A stretch of DNA of 7,523 bases, taken from positions 1 through 7,523 of the forward strand of contig JAGTSD010000077.1 of assembly GCA_018262135.1 (NCBI GenBank). The letters are read 5' to 3'. The DNA is from Pseudomonadota bacterium (GTDB lineage: Bacteria; Pseudomonadota; Gammaproteobacteria; Competibacterales; Competibacteraceae). Below are positions 1 through 6,613 of the stretch, piece by piece. The notes beneath the pieces are model-generated. The model saw only the letters and a list, made by a program, of their open reading frames with translations. It was not told the DNA's origin and ran no database searches. The translations under genes were made by a program, and so were the position numbers. The stretch's first letter is position 1; each line of letters opens with the position of its first letter.

Positions 1-99
1 TACGATCTGTACTACATCAGGAACTACAGTTTCTTTTTCGACACCCTCATCCTGCTGCAAACGGTTCACACCATCCTGTGGAGCAAGGGCGCGCGCTGA
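1..99 (+). CDS. Polyprenyl glycosylphosphotransferase (sugar transferase), C-terminal end only
   Basis: Frame 1 is open from the left edge to a TGA at 97-99 and gives 32 residues, beginning YDLYYIRNYSFFF and ending ILWSKGAR. This matches the conserved C-terminus of bacterial sugar transferases of the WbaP/EpsB type (DLYYI-x-N-x-S at the start of the block, then a hydrophobic helix and a final x-GKGA-like tail). Such enzymes transfer a sugar phosphate from a nucleotide sugar to undecaprenyl phosphate in the inner membrane, the first step of exopolysaccharide repeat-unit assembly. The LILLQTV...KGAR ending resembles the PEP-CTERM/EpsH-associated subgroup, but that assignment is from memory of the family. 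The catalytic region lies outside the window, so activity cannot be judged. The gene converges on metG with no spacer. Confidence 0.75.
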   Translation, partial: YDLYYIRNYSFFFDTLILLQTVHTILWSKGAR

Positions 100-2130
100 T
101 TATCTGACCCGCATCCCCGGTTCTGCGCCGGCGTCGGGGCCTAGCAGGTAAATGCCGCCACCGCCAGCGGCGGCTAGCACCATGCCCTCGGACATGCCAA
201 AGCGCATCTTGCGCGGGGCGAGATTGGCGACCATCACCGTCAACCGGCCTTGTAAATCCTCCGGTTTGTAAGCCGACTTGATCCCGGCGAACACCTGGCG
301 GGTGTCGCCGCCGAGATCGAGTTCCAGCCGTACCAGCTTGTCGGCGCCAGCGACGGCTTCGGCCTTGGCGATGCGCGCCACTCGCAGGTCCACCTTGGCG
401 AAATCTTCAATAGTGACGGTGGGACTGATGGGGTCGTCCACCAGCGGTCCAGCCGGTTTGACGACTTGCTCGGCGGCTGGATAGTTTTCCTTCGAGTCCT
501 CGACCATGGCGGTGATCTGGGCCATCTCTACCCGCTGCATCAGCGGCTTGAATTCGGCGATGGCGTGGCCTAACAACGGGGCGTCCAGGTCGGCCCAGCG
601 CAGCGGTGGGATTTGCAGGAACTGCTCGACCTGGGCGGCCATGCCGGGCAGCACCGGCTTGAGATAAATCATCAGCGCCCGGAACAGGTTCAGGCCCATC
701 CCGCACACGGCTTGGACTTCGGCTTCGGCGCCCCGCTGCTTGGCCAGCGCCCAGGGCTTCTTTTCGTCAATGTACTGATTGGCGCGGTCGGCCAAGGCCA
801 TGATTTCGCGCATGGCCCGCCCGAATTCCCGCCCTTCGTAAGCCTGGGCGATGGAAGCGCCGGCGGCGACAAATTCGGCGTACAACGCGGGTTCGGCGAG
901 TTCCCCGGCCAGCCGGCCATTGAAGCGACGGGTGATGAAACCCGCGCAGCGGCTGGCAATATTGACCAGCTTGCCCACCAGATCGCTGTTGACCCGCTGC
1001 ACGAAGTCCTCGAAGTGCAGGTCGAGGTCGTCAATGCCGTCGCTCAGCTTGCTGGCGAAGTAGTAGCGCAGATACTCCGGGCGCAGATGGTTGAGATAGG
1101 TGCGGGCCTTGATGAAGGTGCCGCGCGATTTCGACATCTTCTGGCCGTCCACGGTCAGAAAACCGTGGCAATGCACCGCCGTCGGCTTGCGGAAGCCGGC
1201 TCCGGTCAGTTCCGCCGGCCAGAACAGGATGTGGAAATAGGCGATGTCCTTGCCGATGAAGTGGTACACCTCGGCGTCGCTTTCCGGGTTCCAAAAATCA
1301 TCGAATTTCAGGCCGGTGCGGTCGCAGTAGTTCTGAAAACTGGCCATGTAGCCGATGGGCGCATCCAGCCAGACGTAGAAATACTTGCCAGGCGCGTCGG
1401 GGATTTCAAAGCCCCAGTAGGGCGCGTCGCGGGAGATGTCCCATTCCTGCAGGCCAGCGGTGAACCATTCGTCGAGTTTGTTGACCATCTGCGGCTGAAT
1501 CGGCCCGCTGGCGATCCAGTCTTTCAACAGCATCTCGAAGTCCTGGAGCTTGAAAAAGAAATGCAGCGATTCCCTGAGGATCGGCGTCGCGCCGGACACC
1601 ACCGAACGGGGATTCTTCAGATCGGTGGGTGAATAGGTGGCTCCGCAGTTCTCGCAACTGTCGCCGTACTGGTCGAGAGCGCCGCAGCGCGGACATTCGC
1701 CCTTGATGAAACGGTCCGGCAGGAACATCTGCTTTTCCGGGTCGTAAGCCTGGGTGATGACCCGACGGCTGATGTAGCCGCCCTTGTCCAGCCGGCGGTA
1801 AATCAATTCGGCGTAATGCCGATTTTCCGGGGAATGCGTCGAATAATAGTTGTCGAATTCGATCAGGAAATCGGCGAAATCGGCGCGATGTTCCCGCCAG
1901 ACCCGCTCGATGAGTTGTTCTGGAGTGACGCCATCCTGCTCGGCGCGCAGCATGATCGGGGTACCGTGGGCGTCGTCGGCGCAGAGGTAGTAGCATTCGT
2001 GGCCGCGCAGTTTTTGGAATCTTACCCAGATGTCGGTCTGAATGTACTCGACCAGATGGCCGATATGGATGGGACCGTTGGCGTAGGGCAGGGCGCTGGT
2101 GACGAGAATGCGGCGGGTTGGCTGGCTCAT
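100..2130 (-). CDS. metG: Methionine--tRNA ligase (MetRS)
   Basis: This 676-residue protein, almost the same length as E. coli MetRS (677), attaches methionine to initiator and elongator tRNA-Met in the cytoplasm using ATP. It is a class I synthetase with both signature motifs intact: HIGH at residues 22-25 and KMSKS at 331-335. The zinc knuckle is the four-cysteine form, C146-x2-C149 and C159-x2-C162. The anticodon-binding helical domain follows (roughly 390-545). A C-terminal EMAP/Arc1-like tRNA-binding domain (about 574-676, starting [11 protein letters not shown]) mediates dimerisation in this family. A less conserved linker around 545-570 joins it to the core. The ATG at 2130 places the first beta strand and HIGH motif at the usual distance from the N-terminus; no good Shine-Dalgarno sequence precedes it. 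The gene is divergent from mrp and convergent with the sugar transferase. No disruption is visible. Confidence 0.98.
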   Translation of the reverse strand: MSQPTRRILVTSALPYANGPIHIGHLVEYIQTDIWVRFQKLRGHECYYLCADDAHGTPIMLRAEQDGVTPEQLIERVWREHRADFADFLIEFDNYYSTHSPENRHYAELIYRRLDKGGYISRRVITQAYDPEKQMFLPDRFIKGECPRCGALDQYGDSCENCGATYSPTDLKNPRSVVSGATPILRESLHFFFKLQDFEMLLKDWIASGPIQPQMVNKLDEWFTAGLQEWDISRDAPYWGFEIPDAPGKYFYVWLDAPIGYMASFQNYCDRTGLKFDDFWNPESDAEVYHFIGKDIAYFHILFWPAELTGAGFRKPTAVHCHGFLTVDGQKMSKSRGTFIKARTYLNHLRPEYLRYYFASKLSDGIDDLDLHFEDFVQRVNSDLVGKLVNIASRCAGFITRRFNGRLAGELAEPALYAEFVAAGASIAQAYEGREFGRAMREIMALADRANQYIDEKKPWALAKQRGAEAEVQAVCGMGLNLFRALMIYLKPVLPGMAAQVEQFLQIPPLRWADLDAPLLGHAIAEFKPLMQRVEMAQITAMVEDSKENYPAAEQVVKPAGPLVDDPISPTVTIEDFAKVDLRVARIAKAEAVAGADKLVRLELDLGGDTRQVFAGIKSAYKPEDLQGRLTVMVANLAPRKMRFGMSEGMVLAAAGGGGIYLLGPDAGAEPGMRVR

Positions 2131-2165
2131 GGCGCGAAAAATTGCGGTCAGTCGGAAAGGTCGCT

Positions 2166-2195
2166 ACGTTAGCAGCATTCCGGCGCTGCTGTCAT
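2166..2195 (-). promoter_or_regulatory. Candidate sigma-70 promoter for metG
   Basis: Read on the reverse strand, ATGACA (2195-2190, five of six matches to TTGACA) is followed after 18 bases by TAACGT (2171-2166, three of six matches to TATAAT). Transcription would start near 2159 and give a leader of about 28 bases before the metG ATG. The -10 element is weak, so this is a suggestion based on position and partial consensus only. Confidence 0.3.
2171..2190. repeat. Inverted repeat in the metG/mrp intergenic region
   Basis: AGCAGC at 2171-2176 is the perfect reverse complement of GCTGCT at 2185-2190, with an 8-base loop. It lies in the spacer of the candidate metG promoter, where an operator could act on either divergent gene. 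At six base pairs it could also be chance in GC-rich DNA. No known regulator site was recognised. Confidence 0.4.
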
Positions 2196-2220
2196 CCGTC
2201 GCAACGGGGCGGAACTCCGC

Positions 2221-2241
2221 GCGCCGCTGGCCGAACGGCGC
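2221..2241. repeat. GC-only inverted repeat upstream of mrp
   Basis: GCGCCG at 2221-2226 pairs with CGGCGC at 2236-2241 across a 9-base loop, 26 bases before the mrp ribosome binding site. In mrp mRNA it would form a short strong hairpin in the 5' leader. No run of T follows, so it is not a normal terminator. Whether it matters for mrp expression is unknown. Confidence 0.4.
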
Positions 2242-2267
2242 TGTTTGAACCGAAACTTTTTGCAACC

Positions 2268-2273
2268 AGGAGG
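2268..2273 (+). promoter_or_regulatory. Ribosome binding site of mrp
   Basis: A perfect AGGAGG lies 10 bases before the ATG at 2284. It decides the start: the frame stays open upstream to a TTG at 2245, but that codon lies upstream of this site and has no comparable site of its own. Confidence 0.85.
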
Positions 2274-2283
2274 AAACCGACTG

Positions 2284-3375
2284 ATGACTGTCGTATCGCG
2301 CACTGCTGTGGAATCCGCCCTCAAGGGCTATGTGGACCCCTATCTGGAGAAGGATCTGGTCGCCGCCAAGTGCGTTAAAACGATCCGAACCGAGGATGGC
2401 CGGGTCGAGGTCGAGGTGGAACTGGGGTTTCCTGCGGCAGGCTATCGGGACGCGCTGAGCGCCGCGCTCCGCGACCGGCTGGCGGCGCTACCGGGCGTGG
2501 GCGAGGCAGTGATTCGGGTGGAGAGCCGGATTATCGCCCACGAAGTGCAGAAGGGTCTGAAGCCGTTGCCGGGGGTCAAGAACATTATCGCCGTGGCGTC
2601 CGGCAAGGGTGGGGTCGGCAAGTCCACCGTGGCGGTCAATCTGGCGCTGGCGTTGAGCGTCGAGGGTGCGAATGTTGGGTTGCTGGACGCCGACATTTAC
2701 GGTCCCAGCCAGCCGCGCATGTTGGGCGCGAGCGAGCGGCCGGAATCGCGGGATGGCAAGACCATGGAACCCGTGGTGAGTCACGGCCTTCAGTCCATGT
2801 CCATCGGTTATCTGATCGAGGAGGAAACGCCGATGGTGTGGCGCGGGCCGATGGTGACCCAGGCGTTGGAGCAGTTGTTGCGCGACACCCGCTGGCAGGA
2901 TCTCGATTATCTGATCATCGATCTGCCGCCGGGCACCGGCGATACTCAGTTGACCCTGGCCCAAAAGGTGCCGGTCAGCGGTGCGATCATCGTCACCACC
3001 CCGCAGGACATCGCCCTGCTGGACGCCCGCAAGGGCTTGAAGATGTTCGAGAAGGTGGAGGTGTCGGTGTTGGGCATCGTCGAGAACATGAGCATTCACA
3101 TCTGCTCGCAGTGCGGCCACGAGGAACACATTTTCGGCGCGGGCGGCGGCCAGCGCATGGCGGCGCAATATAACGCGCCGTTCCTGGGTGCGCTCCCGCT
3201 GGACATCCGCATCCGCGAGGAAACCGATAGCGGCCAGCCGACAGTTATCGCCGAACCGGACAGCCGCATCGCTGGCCTGTTCCGGGACATCGCCCGCCGC
3301 GCCAGCGCCCGACTGTCGTTGCAGGCGAAGAATTACAGCCACAAATTCCCCAGTATCGTGATTCAGAACACCTGA
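2284..3375 (+). CDS. mrp: Mrp/ApbC family iron-sulfur cluster carrier ATPase
   Basis: The product is 363 residues (E. coli Mrp is 369). It is a cytoplasmic P-loop NTPase that binds an Fe-S cluster as a dimer and passes it to target apoproteins. Residues about 5-82 form a MIP18/DUF59-type domain, followed by the MinD-like ATPase. The deviant Walker A motif GKGGVGKS is at 107-114, DADIYGPS at 135-142 and the DLPPGTGD motif at 213-220. The cluster-ligating pair is C274-x2-C277 (CSQC). All key residues are present. The tail ending [10 protein letters not shown] is of the kind seen in gammaproteobacterial ApbC. The ATG at 2284 is chosen because AGGAGG lies 10 bases before it; a TTG at 2245 would add 13 residues unlike the family N-terminus. 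dcd begins 11 bases after the stop, so the two are probably cotranscribed. Confidence 0.96.
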   Translation: MTVVSRTAVESALKGYVDPYLEKDLVAAKCVKTIRTEDGRVEVEVELGFPAAGYRDALSAALRDRLAALPGVGEAVIRVESRIIAHEVQKGLKPLPGVKNIIAVASGKGGVGKSTVAVNLALALSVEGANVGLLDADIYGPSQPRMLGASERPESRDGKTMEPVVSHGLQSMSIGYLIEEETPMVWRGPMVTQALEQLLRDTRWQDLDYLIIDLPPGTGDTQLTLAQKVPVSGAIIVTTPQDIALLDARKGLKMFEKVEVSVLGIVENMSIHICSQCGHEEHIFGAGGGQRMAAQYNAPFLGALPLDIRIREETDSGQPTVIAEPDSRIAGLFRDIARRASARLSLQAKNYSHKFPSIVIQNT

Positions 3376-3377
3376 GG
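3374..3377 (+). promoter_or_regulatory. Ribosome binding site of dcd overlapping the mrp stop codon
   Basis: GAGG at 3374-3377 uses the last two bases of the mrp TGA (3373-3375) and sits 9 bases before the dcd ATG at 3387. Ribosomes ending on mrp would clear or occupy this site, so the arrangement suggests translational coupling. Confidence 0.55.
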
Positions 3378-3386
3378 CTCGCCATC

Positions 3387-3989
3387 ATGCGGTTGTGCGA
3401 TCATGACATCGAACGCTGTCTGGACGAGGGCCGAATCCGCATCGAGCCGCGCCCCGTGCCCGGCAAGATCAATGGAGTCAGCGTGGACCTGCATCTGGGC
3501 AGCCGGTTTAGGGTGTTCAACGATCACGCCGCGTCGCACATTGATCTTAGCGGTCCGCGCGAGGAGGTGGATCACGCCATCAACCGGATCATGAGCAAGG
3601 AGATTCGGATTGCCCCGGAAGATGCTTTTTTCCTGCATCCCGGCGAACTGGCGCTGGCGGCGACCGCCGAGACGATTACCGTGCCCGATGATCTGGTCGG
3701 CTGGCTCGATGGCCGCTCCAGTCTGGCGCGACTGGGGCTGATGGTCCATGTCACCGCCCACCGCATTGATCCCGGCTGGAGCGGGGCCATCGTGCTGGAG
3801 TGCTTCAACAGCGGTAAATTGCCGCTGGCGCTGCGGCCCGGCATGGCGATTTGTGCCATCAGTTTTGAAACCCTCACCAGTCCCGCCGCTCGACCCTATT
3901 ACAAGCGGCAGGACGCCAAGTACAAGCACCAGAGCGGTCCGACACCGAGCCGGATCGGCAACGACGAGCCGCTCGACAAGGGGCATTGA
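3387..3989 (+). CDS. dcd: dCTP deaminase
   Basis: This 200-residue enzyme deaminates dCTP to dUTP, the main source of dUMP for thymidylate synthesis in many gammaproteobacteria. It matches the E. coli protein (193 residues) along most of its length: MRLCD at the N-terminus, HPGELALA at 84-91, then the core [20 protein letters not shown] at 105-124 and HRIDPGWSG at 125-133. The catalytic glutamate is E138 in IVLE, and the nucleotide-binding S111 and R115 are present. The absence of the extra C-terminal features of bifunctional archaeal-type DCD-DUT enzymes, together with the E. coli-like sequence, favours the monofunctional form. The C-terminus is a few residues longer than in E. coli, and these codons also form one arm of a stem-loop that covers the stop codon. 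Confidence 0.97.
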   Translation: MRLCDHDIERCLDEGRIRIEPRPVPGKINGVSVDLHLGSRFRVFNDHAASHIDLSGPREEVDHAINRIMSKEIRIAPEDAFFLHPGELALAATAETITVPDDLVGWLDGRSSLARLGLMVHVTAHRIDPGWSGAIVLECFNSGKLPLALRPGMAICAISFETLTSPAARPYYKRQDAKYKHQSGPTPSRIGNDEPLDKGH

Positions 3990-3995
3990 GCGGCT
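3967..3995. terminator. Candidate bidirectional stem-loop between dcd and the L,D-transpeptidase gene
   Basis: AGCCGCTC (3967-3974) and GAGCGGCT (3988-3995) are perfect reverse complements, giving an 8-bp stem with a 13-base loop. The dcd TGA (3987-3989) lies at the loop/stem boundary. AATTT follows on the + strand, a much poorer T tract than a standard intrinsic terminator. On the reverse strand the hairpin lies 14 bases past the transpeptidase stop and likewise lacks a T run. Its place between two convergent genes suits a terminator or an mRNA 3'-end stabiliser. Confidence 0.45.
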
Positions 3996-4008
3996 AATTT
4001 GTGGGCTG

Positions 4009-4686
4009 TTAAGGCCGAATCTCGATCGGCGTGCCGTCGGGCACGGTGCGCCACAGTTCTTCGATTTCGGCATTGGTCACCGCGATGCACCCCGCCGTCC
4101 AGTCTCGCAGCAGATGGAGCCGCCCCAGCGACCCCATGCCGTTGGGGAGACCGTGAATCATGATGTCCCCGCCGGCCGAGCGTTTCTTTTTGGCAGCGAA
4201 CGCCACATCCTCAGGACCGGGATAGGAGATGCGCAAGGCGCGGTGGAAGTCGCTGATTTTCTTGCGAGAGGCGATTCGGTAGCGGCCTTCTGGGGTCTTG
4301 TTGTCGCCCGCGAACTGTTTGGGGCCTTCCGGTTGTTGGCCCAGAGCGATGTCATAGGTCTTGATTGGGGTATTGTTGCGAAACAGCGTCAGCCGGCGAG
4401 CCTTTTTCTCCACGAGGATCCGGTCGGCGATGTTGTTGGCGGGTGGCAGAGTCTTTGGCGGCTTGGGCGTGCGCGGAGGTTTTTTCTCTGGAAGAACGAC
4501 GGGGCTGGGAGCGGTTTCAGCGGGCGGCGTCTCCGGGGGTTTGGGCGCTTCAGGCGCGGTTGTTACCGCGGGCGACTGGTCCGGGACGGTTTGGGCAGGC
4601 GGTGGCAGTAGATACCAATAGATCGCGATGCCACCGTTGATAGCTGTCAACAGGAGAGTAATGACGAGGACAGTCCGAAATTTCAT
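4009..4686 (-). CDS. L,D-transpeptidase (YkuD domain) with N-terminal membrane anchor
   Basis: The 225-residue product has one N-terminal hydrophobic segment (about residues 6-27, after MKFR). A proline-rich linker (about 28-83) could cross the periplasmic space, and a YkuD catalytic domain spans about 86-225. Family members form or modify meso-DAP cross-links or lipoprotein links in peptidoglycan. The catalytic region reads IMIHG (H178-G179), then DWTAGCIAVTN with nucleophile C200. The usual SHGC histidine is alanine here (A198), a variant I recall in a group of proteobacterial YkuD proteins. The ATG at 4686 is the only ordinary start: the in-frame stop of the upstream AAA gene lies six codons before it. 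No Shine-Dalgarno sequence is evident, so translation may depend on the upstream gene. The exact substrate cannot be told. Confidence 0.88.
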   Translation of the reverse strand: MKFRTVLVITLLLTAINGGIAIYWYLLPPPAQTVPDQSPAVTTAPEAPKPPETPPAETAPSPVVLPEKKPPRTPKPPKTLPPANNIADRILVEKKARRLTLFRNNTPIKTYDIALGQQPEGPKQFAGDNKTPEGRYRIASRKKISDFHRALRISYPGPEDVAFAAKKKRSAGGDIMIHGLPNGMGSLGRLHLLRDWTAGCIAVTNAEIEELWRTVPDGTPIEIRP

Positions 4687-4704
4687 GGCCGATTCGGTAA
4701 TCGA

Positions 4705-6549
4705 TCAGGAAGAACGTGGCGGGACAACCGTGAAAATAGTATCCAAAACCTCGCATTGCTCGTCATTCAATTTTTTCGCGGCGAAAACCAGCCGTTCCAG
4801 CCCGATGCAAACCACCGCGTGTGCGTGCAGCTTGAGCGGGCCGCCATCCGCTTCCAGGGTCCGGCGATACTGCGCCAGTTGCGTTTCTGCTTCCTGCAAG
4901 GCGTCCGCCACTGCCGGCAGCGCCCGCAATTCTTCCCGTGTCTTCGGCGCCAGTTCGGCGCTGGTCAGTCCGACCGCTTTGAGACCGACTTCCTTGAATT
5001 CCAACAGATGATCGAGCAGGGCGTATTGGCGCATATCGGGGCGCACGCGCAGCAGCAGGTCGCCGTAGCCCCGTCCCAGGGCCGGCTCCGAGTCCATGAG
5101 GTAGAACGTGTCGTTGAACAGCGTCACCAGAAAGGCGGTCTTAACCACCAGCTCGTTGCTCCAGCGCAGGTCGCGGTTGTCGAACACCTTGAAGTAACGC
5201 TGTTCGAGAAAGTCGCACAACGGGCCGAGATCGCCGGTGGCGTAAAATCTCCGGCAAAGTGCCTGCCGCTGTTCCTGATCATCGTATTTCGGCAGCACCT
5301 GTTCCTGGAGTCGCTCGACGTACAGCTTGCAGATCACCTGGTTGGGAATAGTTAGCAGCAGTTCGCCCCATTCATCCCGCCCGGCCAGGGTGAGAACACC
5401 GAAGTAATAGAGCAGCGAGGCGAGAAAAGCGGGGTCGCGCGGTGCAGTCAGCATGTCCCGCACCCCGAAGCGGTTGACCAGTTGAGCGATGGCGAGCGGC
5501 TTGGCGGGGTTCAGCGCCGCGTTGACCAGCGCCTCGCCGTGCGGCAGCCGGGCCACGTACTGGATTCGGTTCCGGTCCATCGCCAAATTGTCGTCCAGCA
5601 TTTGGTGGGGGTAGCGGCCGTAGCGACCAAAGTAGTCCAGGAAATACAGCGCCAGGGTCGGGTTGTAGAGCAGCGGGTTCTCTTCTTCGCCAAACCGGTA
5701 GCCGTTGTAGAAGCGCCGGATAAAGTCAAGAATCTCCGGTGCTCGCTCGTCGGGTAGCGACCGCGCCGCCAGAACCTTCGCCAGGGCTTCGGCCAGTTCT
5801 CCGGCGGTGAAGCCGCAGAGATCGTAATACTCGTCGATGTGGGTGATGTCCTTGGCGACGTTGTAGCCGCTGGTCATGTCGCTGAGCACCACCGGCGACA
5901 CGCCGGTCAGGAACACCCGGTCGATGCCGCTGCCGCTGGCTCCGCTCTTGACCACCTTGAACAGAGTCTTGATGATCCCTTCGCCCTCCACCAGTTCTTC
6001 GTAATGAGCCGCACTGCGCAGCGGGCTGATCATCACTTCGTTGGCGAAGTTGTCGTATTCGTCCACCAGTAGATAGAGTTTGTGGGGTGTTCGGGACACC
6101 GCGCTGAGCAGCGATTGCAAGGAGGCCAGGCCGTCTTCGGGGTTCACCTCAACCCGCCCGTCCAGCCAGTCGCCGTAGCGGGCGATGGCATCCTTGATGC
6201 GGACATTGACGTGATTGAACAGGGAGCGCCGGATCGCGTTCAAATCGCCACCGGGATCGACCGCCGAAAAATCCCAGCGCATGACGAAGTAGCGATTGTG
6301 CAGCGGGGTGGGATTGCGGCCGATTTTCAGCCCGCCGAATAGCCGCTCGAAGTGGTCTGCCCGCGCCAGGTCGTAATAGTTCTCCAGCGTGGAGAGCCAC
6401 AGGCTCTTGCCGAAACGACGCGGACGGAGGAACAGCAGTTGCTTGCCCGCCGCTTCGATCAGCGGAATCCGGTCGGTGCGGTCAATGTAGAAATACCCTT
6501 CGCCGATGATCGCGTTAAAGTCGGCGATGCCGTAGGGAAAAGGCTGCAT
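4705..6549 (-). CDS. AAA-ATPase-like protein fused to a PD-(D/E)XK nuclease-like domain
   Basis: The 614-residue protein matches the family that joins an N-terminal AAA-ATPase-like domain (Pfam AAA-ATPase_like) to a C-terminal PD-(D/E)XK domain (PDDEXK_9, formerly DUF1703). It starts with the typical PYGIADFNAII...YFYIDRT region. The P-loop is LRPRRFGKS at 41-49, with arginine instead of the first Walker glycine, as is usual in this family. Walker B is LYLLVDEYDNF at 158-168 (D163, E164), and RVFLTGVSPV at 211-220 resembles a sensor strand. The nuclease core has D497 (GYGD) and E517-x-K519 (LLEFK), then a helix with Q557/Q560 (QLAQYR), so the predicted catalytic set is retained. No signal peptide or membrane segment is seen. 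A strong ribosome binding site supports the ATG. The role of the family is unknown; copies are often numerous and patchily distributed, suggesting an accessory gene. Confidence 0.9.
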   Translation of the reverse strand: MQPFPYGIADFNAIIGEGYFYIDRTDRIPLIEAAGKQLLFLRPRRFGKSLWLSTLENYYDLARADHFERLFGGLKIGRNPTPLHNRYFVMRWDFSAVDPGGDLNAIRRSLFNHVNVRIKDAIARYGDWLDGRVEVNPEDGLASLQSLLSAVSRTPHKLYLLVDEYDNFANEVMISPLRSAAHYEELVEGEGIIKTLFKVVKSGASGSGIDRVFLTGVSPVVLSDMTSGYNVAKDITHIDEYYDLCGFTAGELAEALAKVLAARSLPDERAPEILDFIRRFYNGYRFGEEENPLLYNPTLALYFLDYFGRYGRYPHQMLDDNLAMDRNRIQYVARLPHGEALVNAALNPAKPLAIAQLVNRFGVRDMLTAPRDPAFLASLLYYFGVLTLAGRDEWGELLLTIPNQVICKLYVERLQEQVLPKYDDQEQRQALCRRFYATGDLGPLCDFLEQRYFKVFDNRDLRWSNELVVKTAFLVTLFNDTFYLMDSEPALGRGYGDLLLRVRPDMRQYALLDHLLEFKEVGLKAVGLTSAELAPKTREELRALPAVADALQEAETQLAQYRRTLEADGGPLKLHAHAVVCIGLERLVFAAKKLNDEQCEVLDTIFTVVPPRSS

Positions 6550-6555
6550 GGGGCT

Positions 6556-6560
6556 CTCCT
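6556..6560 (-). promoter_or_regulatory. Ribosome binding site of the AAA/PD-(D/E)XK gene
   Basis: On the reverse strand AGGAG, within CAGGAGAG, lies 6 bases before the ATG at 6549. It is the best such site on the reverse strand of this window and fixes the start, which also agrees with the MQPFPYGI-type N-terminus of the family. Confidence 0.8.
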
Positions 6561-6584
6561 GATTCCAGTCACCTGTCCGAACCC

Positions 6585-6613
6585 ATGATAACGCAATCCC
6601 CGGGCGGGGTTAT
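6585..6613 (-). promoter_or_regulatory. Candidate promoter for the AAA/PD-(D/E)XK gene
   Basis: On the reverse strand TATCAT (6590-6585, five of six matches to TATAAT) lies 17 bases after ATAACC (6613-6608, three of six matches to TTGACA), directly behind the cobQ stop. A start near 6578 would leave a leader of about 29 bases containing the AGGAG site. If real, the gene does not depend on cobQ transcription. The -35 box is weak, so this remains tentative. Confidence 0.3.

Noticed and set aside
154..174. GCCGCC-N9-GGCGGC inverted repeat near the end of metG
   Set aside because: It is explained by the alanine/glycine codons of the AAAGGGG stretch in the protein; such repeats are expected in GC-rich coding sequence.
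613..1632. A 339-codon open frame on the + strand, opposite metG
   Set aside because: It lies wholly within metG, which is certain from its motifs. Its composition (rich in G, A, V, E, Q, H, R with no recognisable motif) is what the antisense of a GC-rich gene gives.
2142..2170. A possible mrp promoter, TTGCGG-N17-TACGTT
   Set aside because: Each box matches only three of six consensus bases. It overlaps the candidate metG promoter and is no better than chance in this region.
2245..2283. A TTG start for mrp 13 codons upstream
   Set aside because: The extra residues (including NRNFLQPGGNR) are unlike Mrp N-termini, and AGGAGG falls inside them, properly spaced for the ATG at 2284.
2488..3342. 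A 284-codon open frame on the - strand, opposite mrp
   Set aside because: It is antisense to the well-supported mrp gene, shows no recognisable domain and has many H, Q and R residues typical of shadow frames.
3748..4611. A 287-codon + strand frame running from dcd across the junction and over the L,D-transpeptidase gene
   Set aside because: It overlaps two well-identified genes in other frames. The glycine/arginine-rich end is the antisense of the proline-rich linker.
4756..5355. A 199-codon + strand frame opposite the AAA/PD-(D/E)XK gene
   Set aside because: It is the antisense of the nuclease-like domain, whose reverse-strand reading has clear motifs and a good ribosome binding site.
6588..6613. 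A hairpin after cobQ (ATAAC pairing with GTTAT, with CCCC/GGGG inside)
   Set aside because: The stem is interrupted by a bulge of several bases on one side and no T run follows, so it does not make a convincing terminator.
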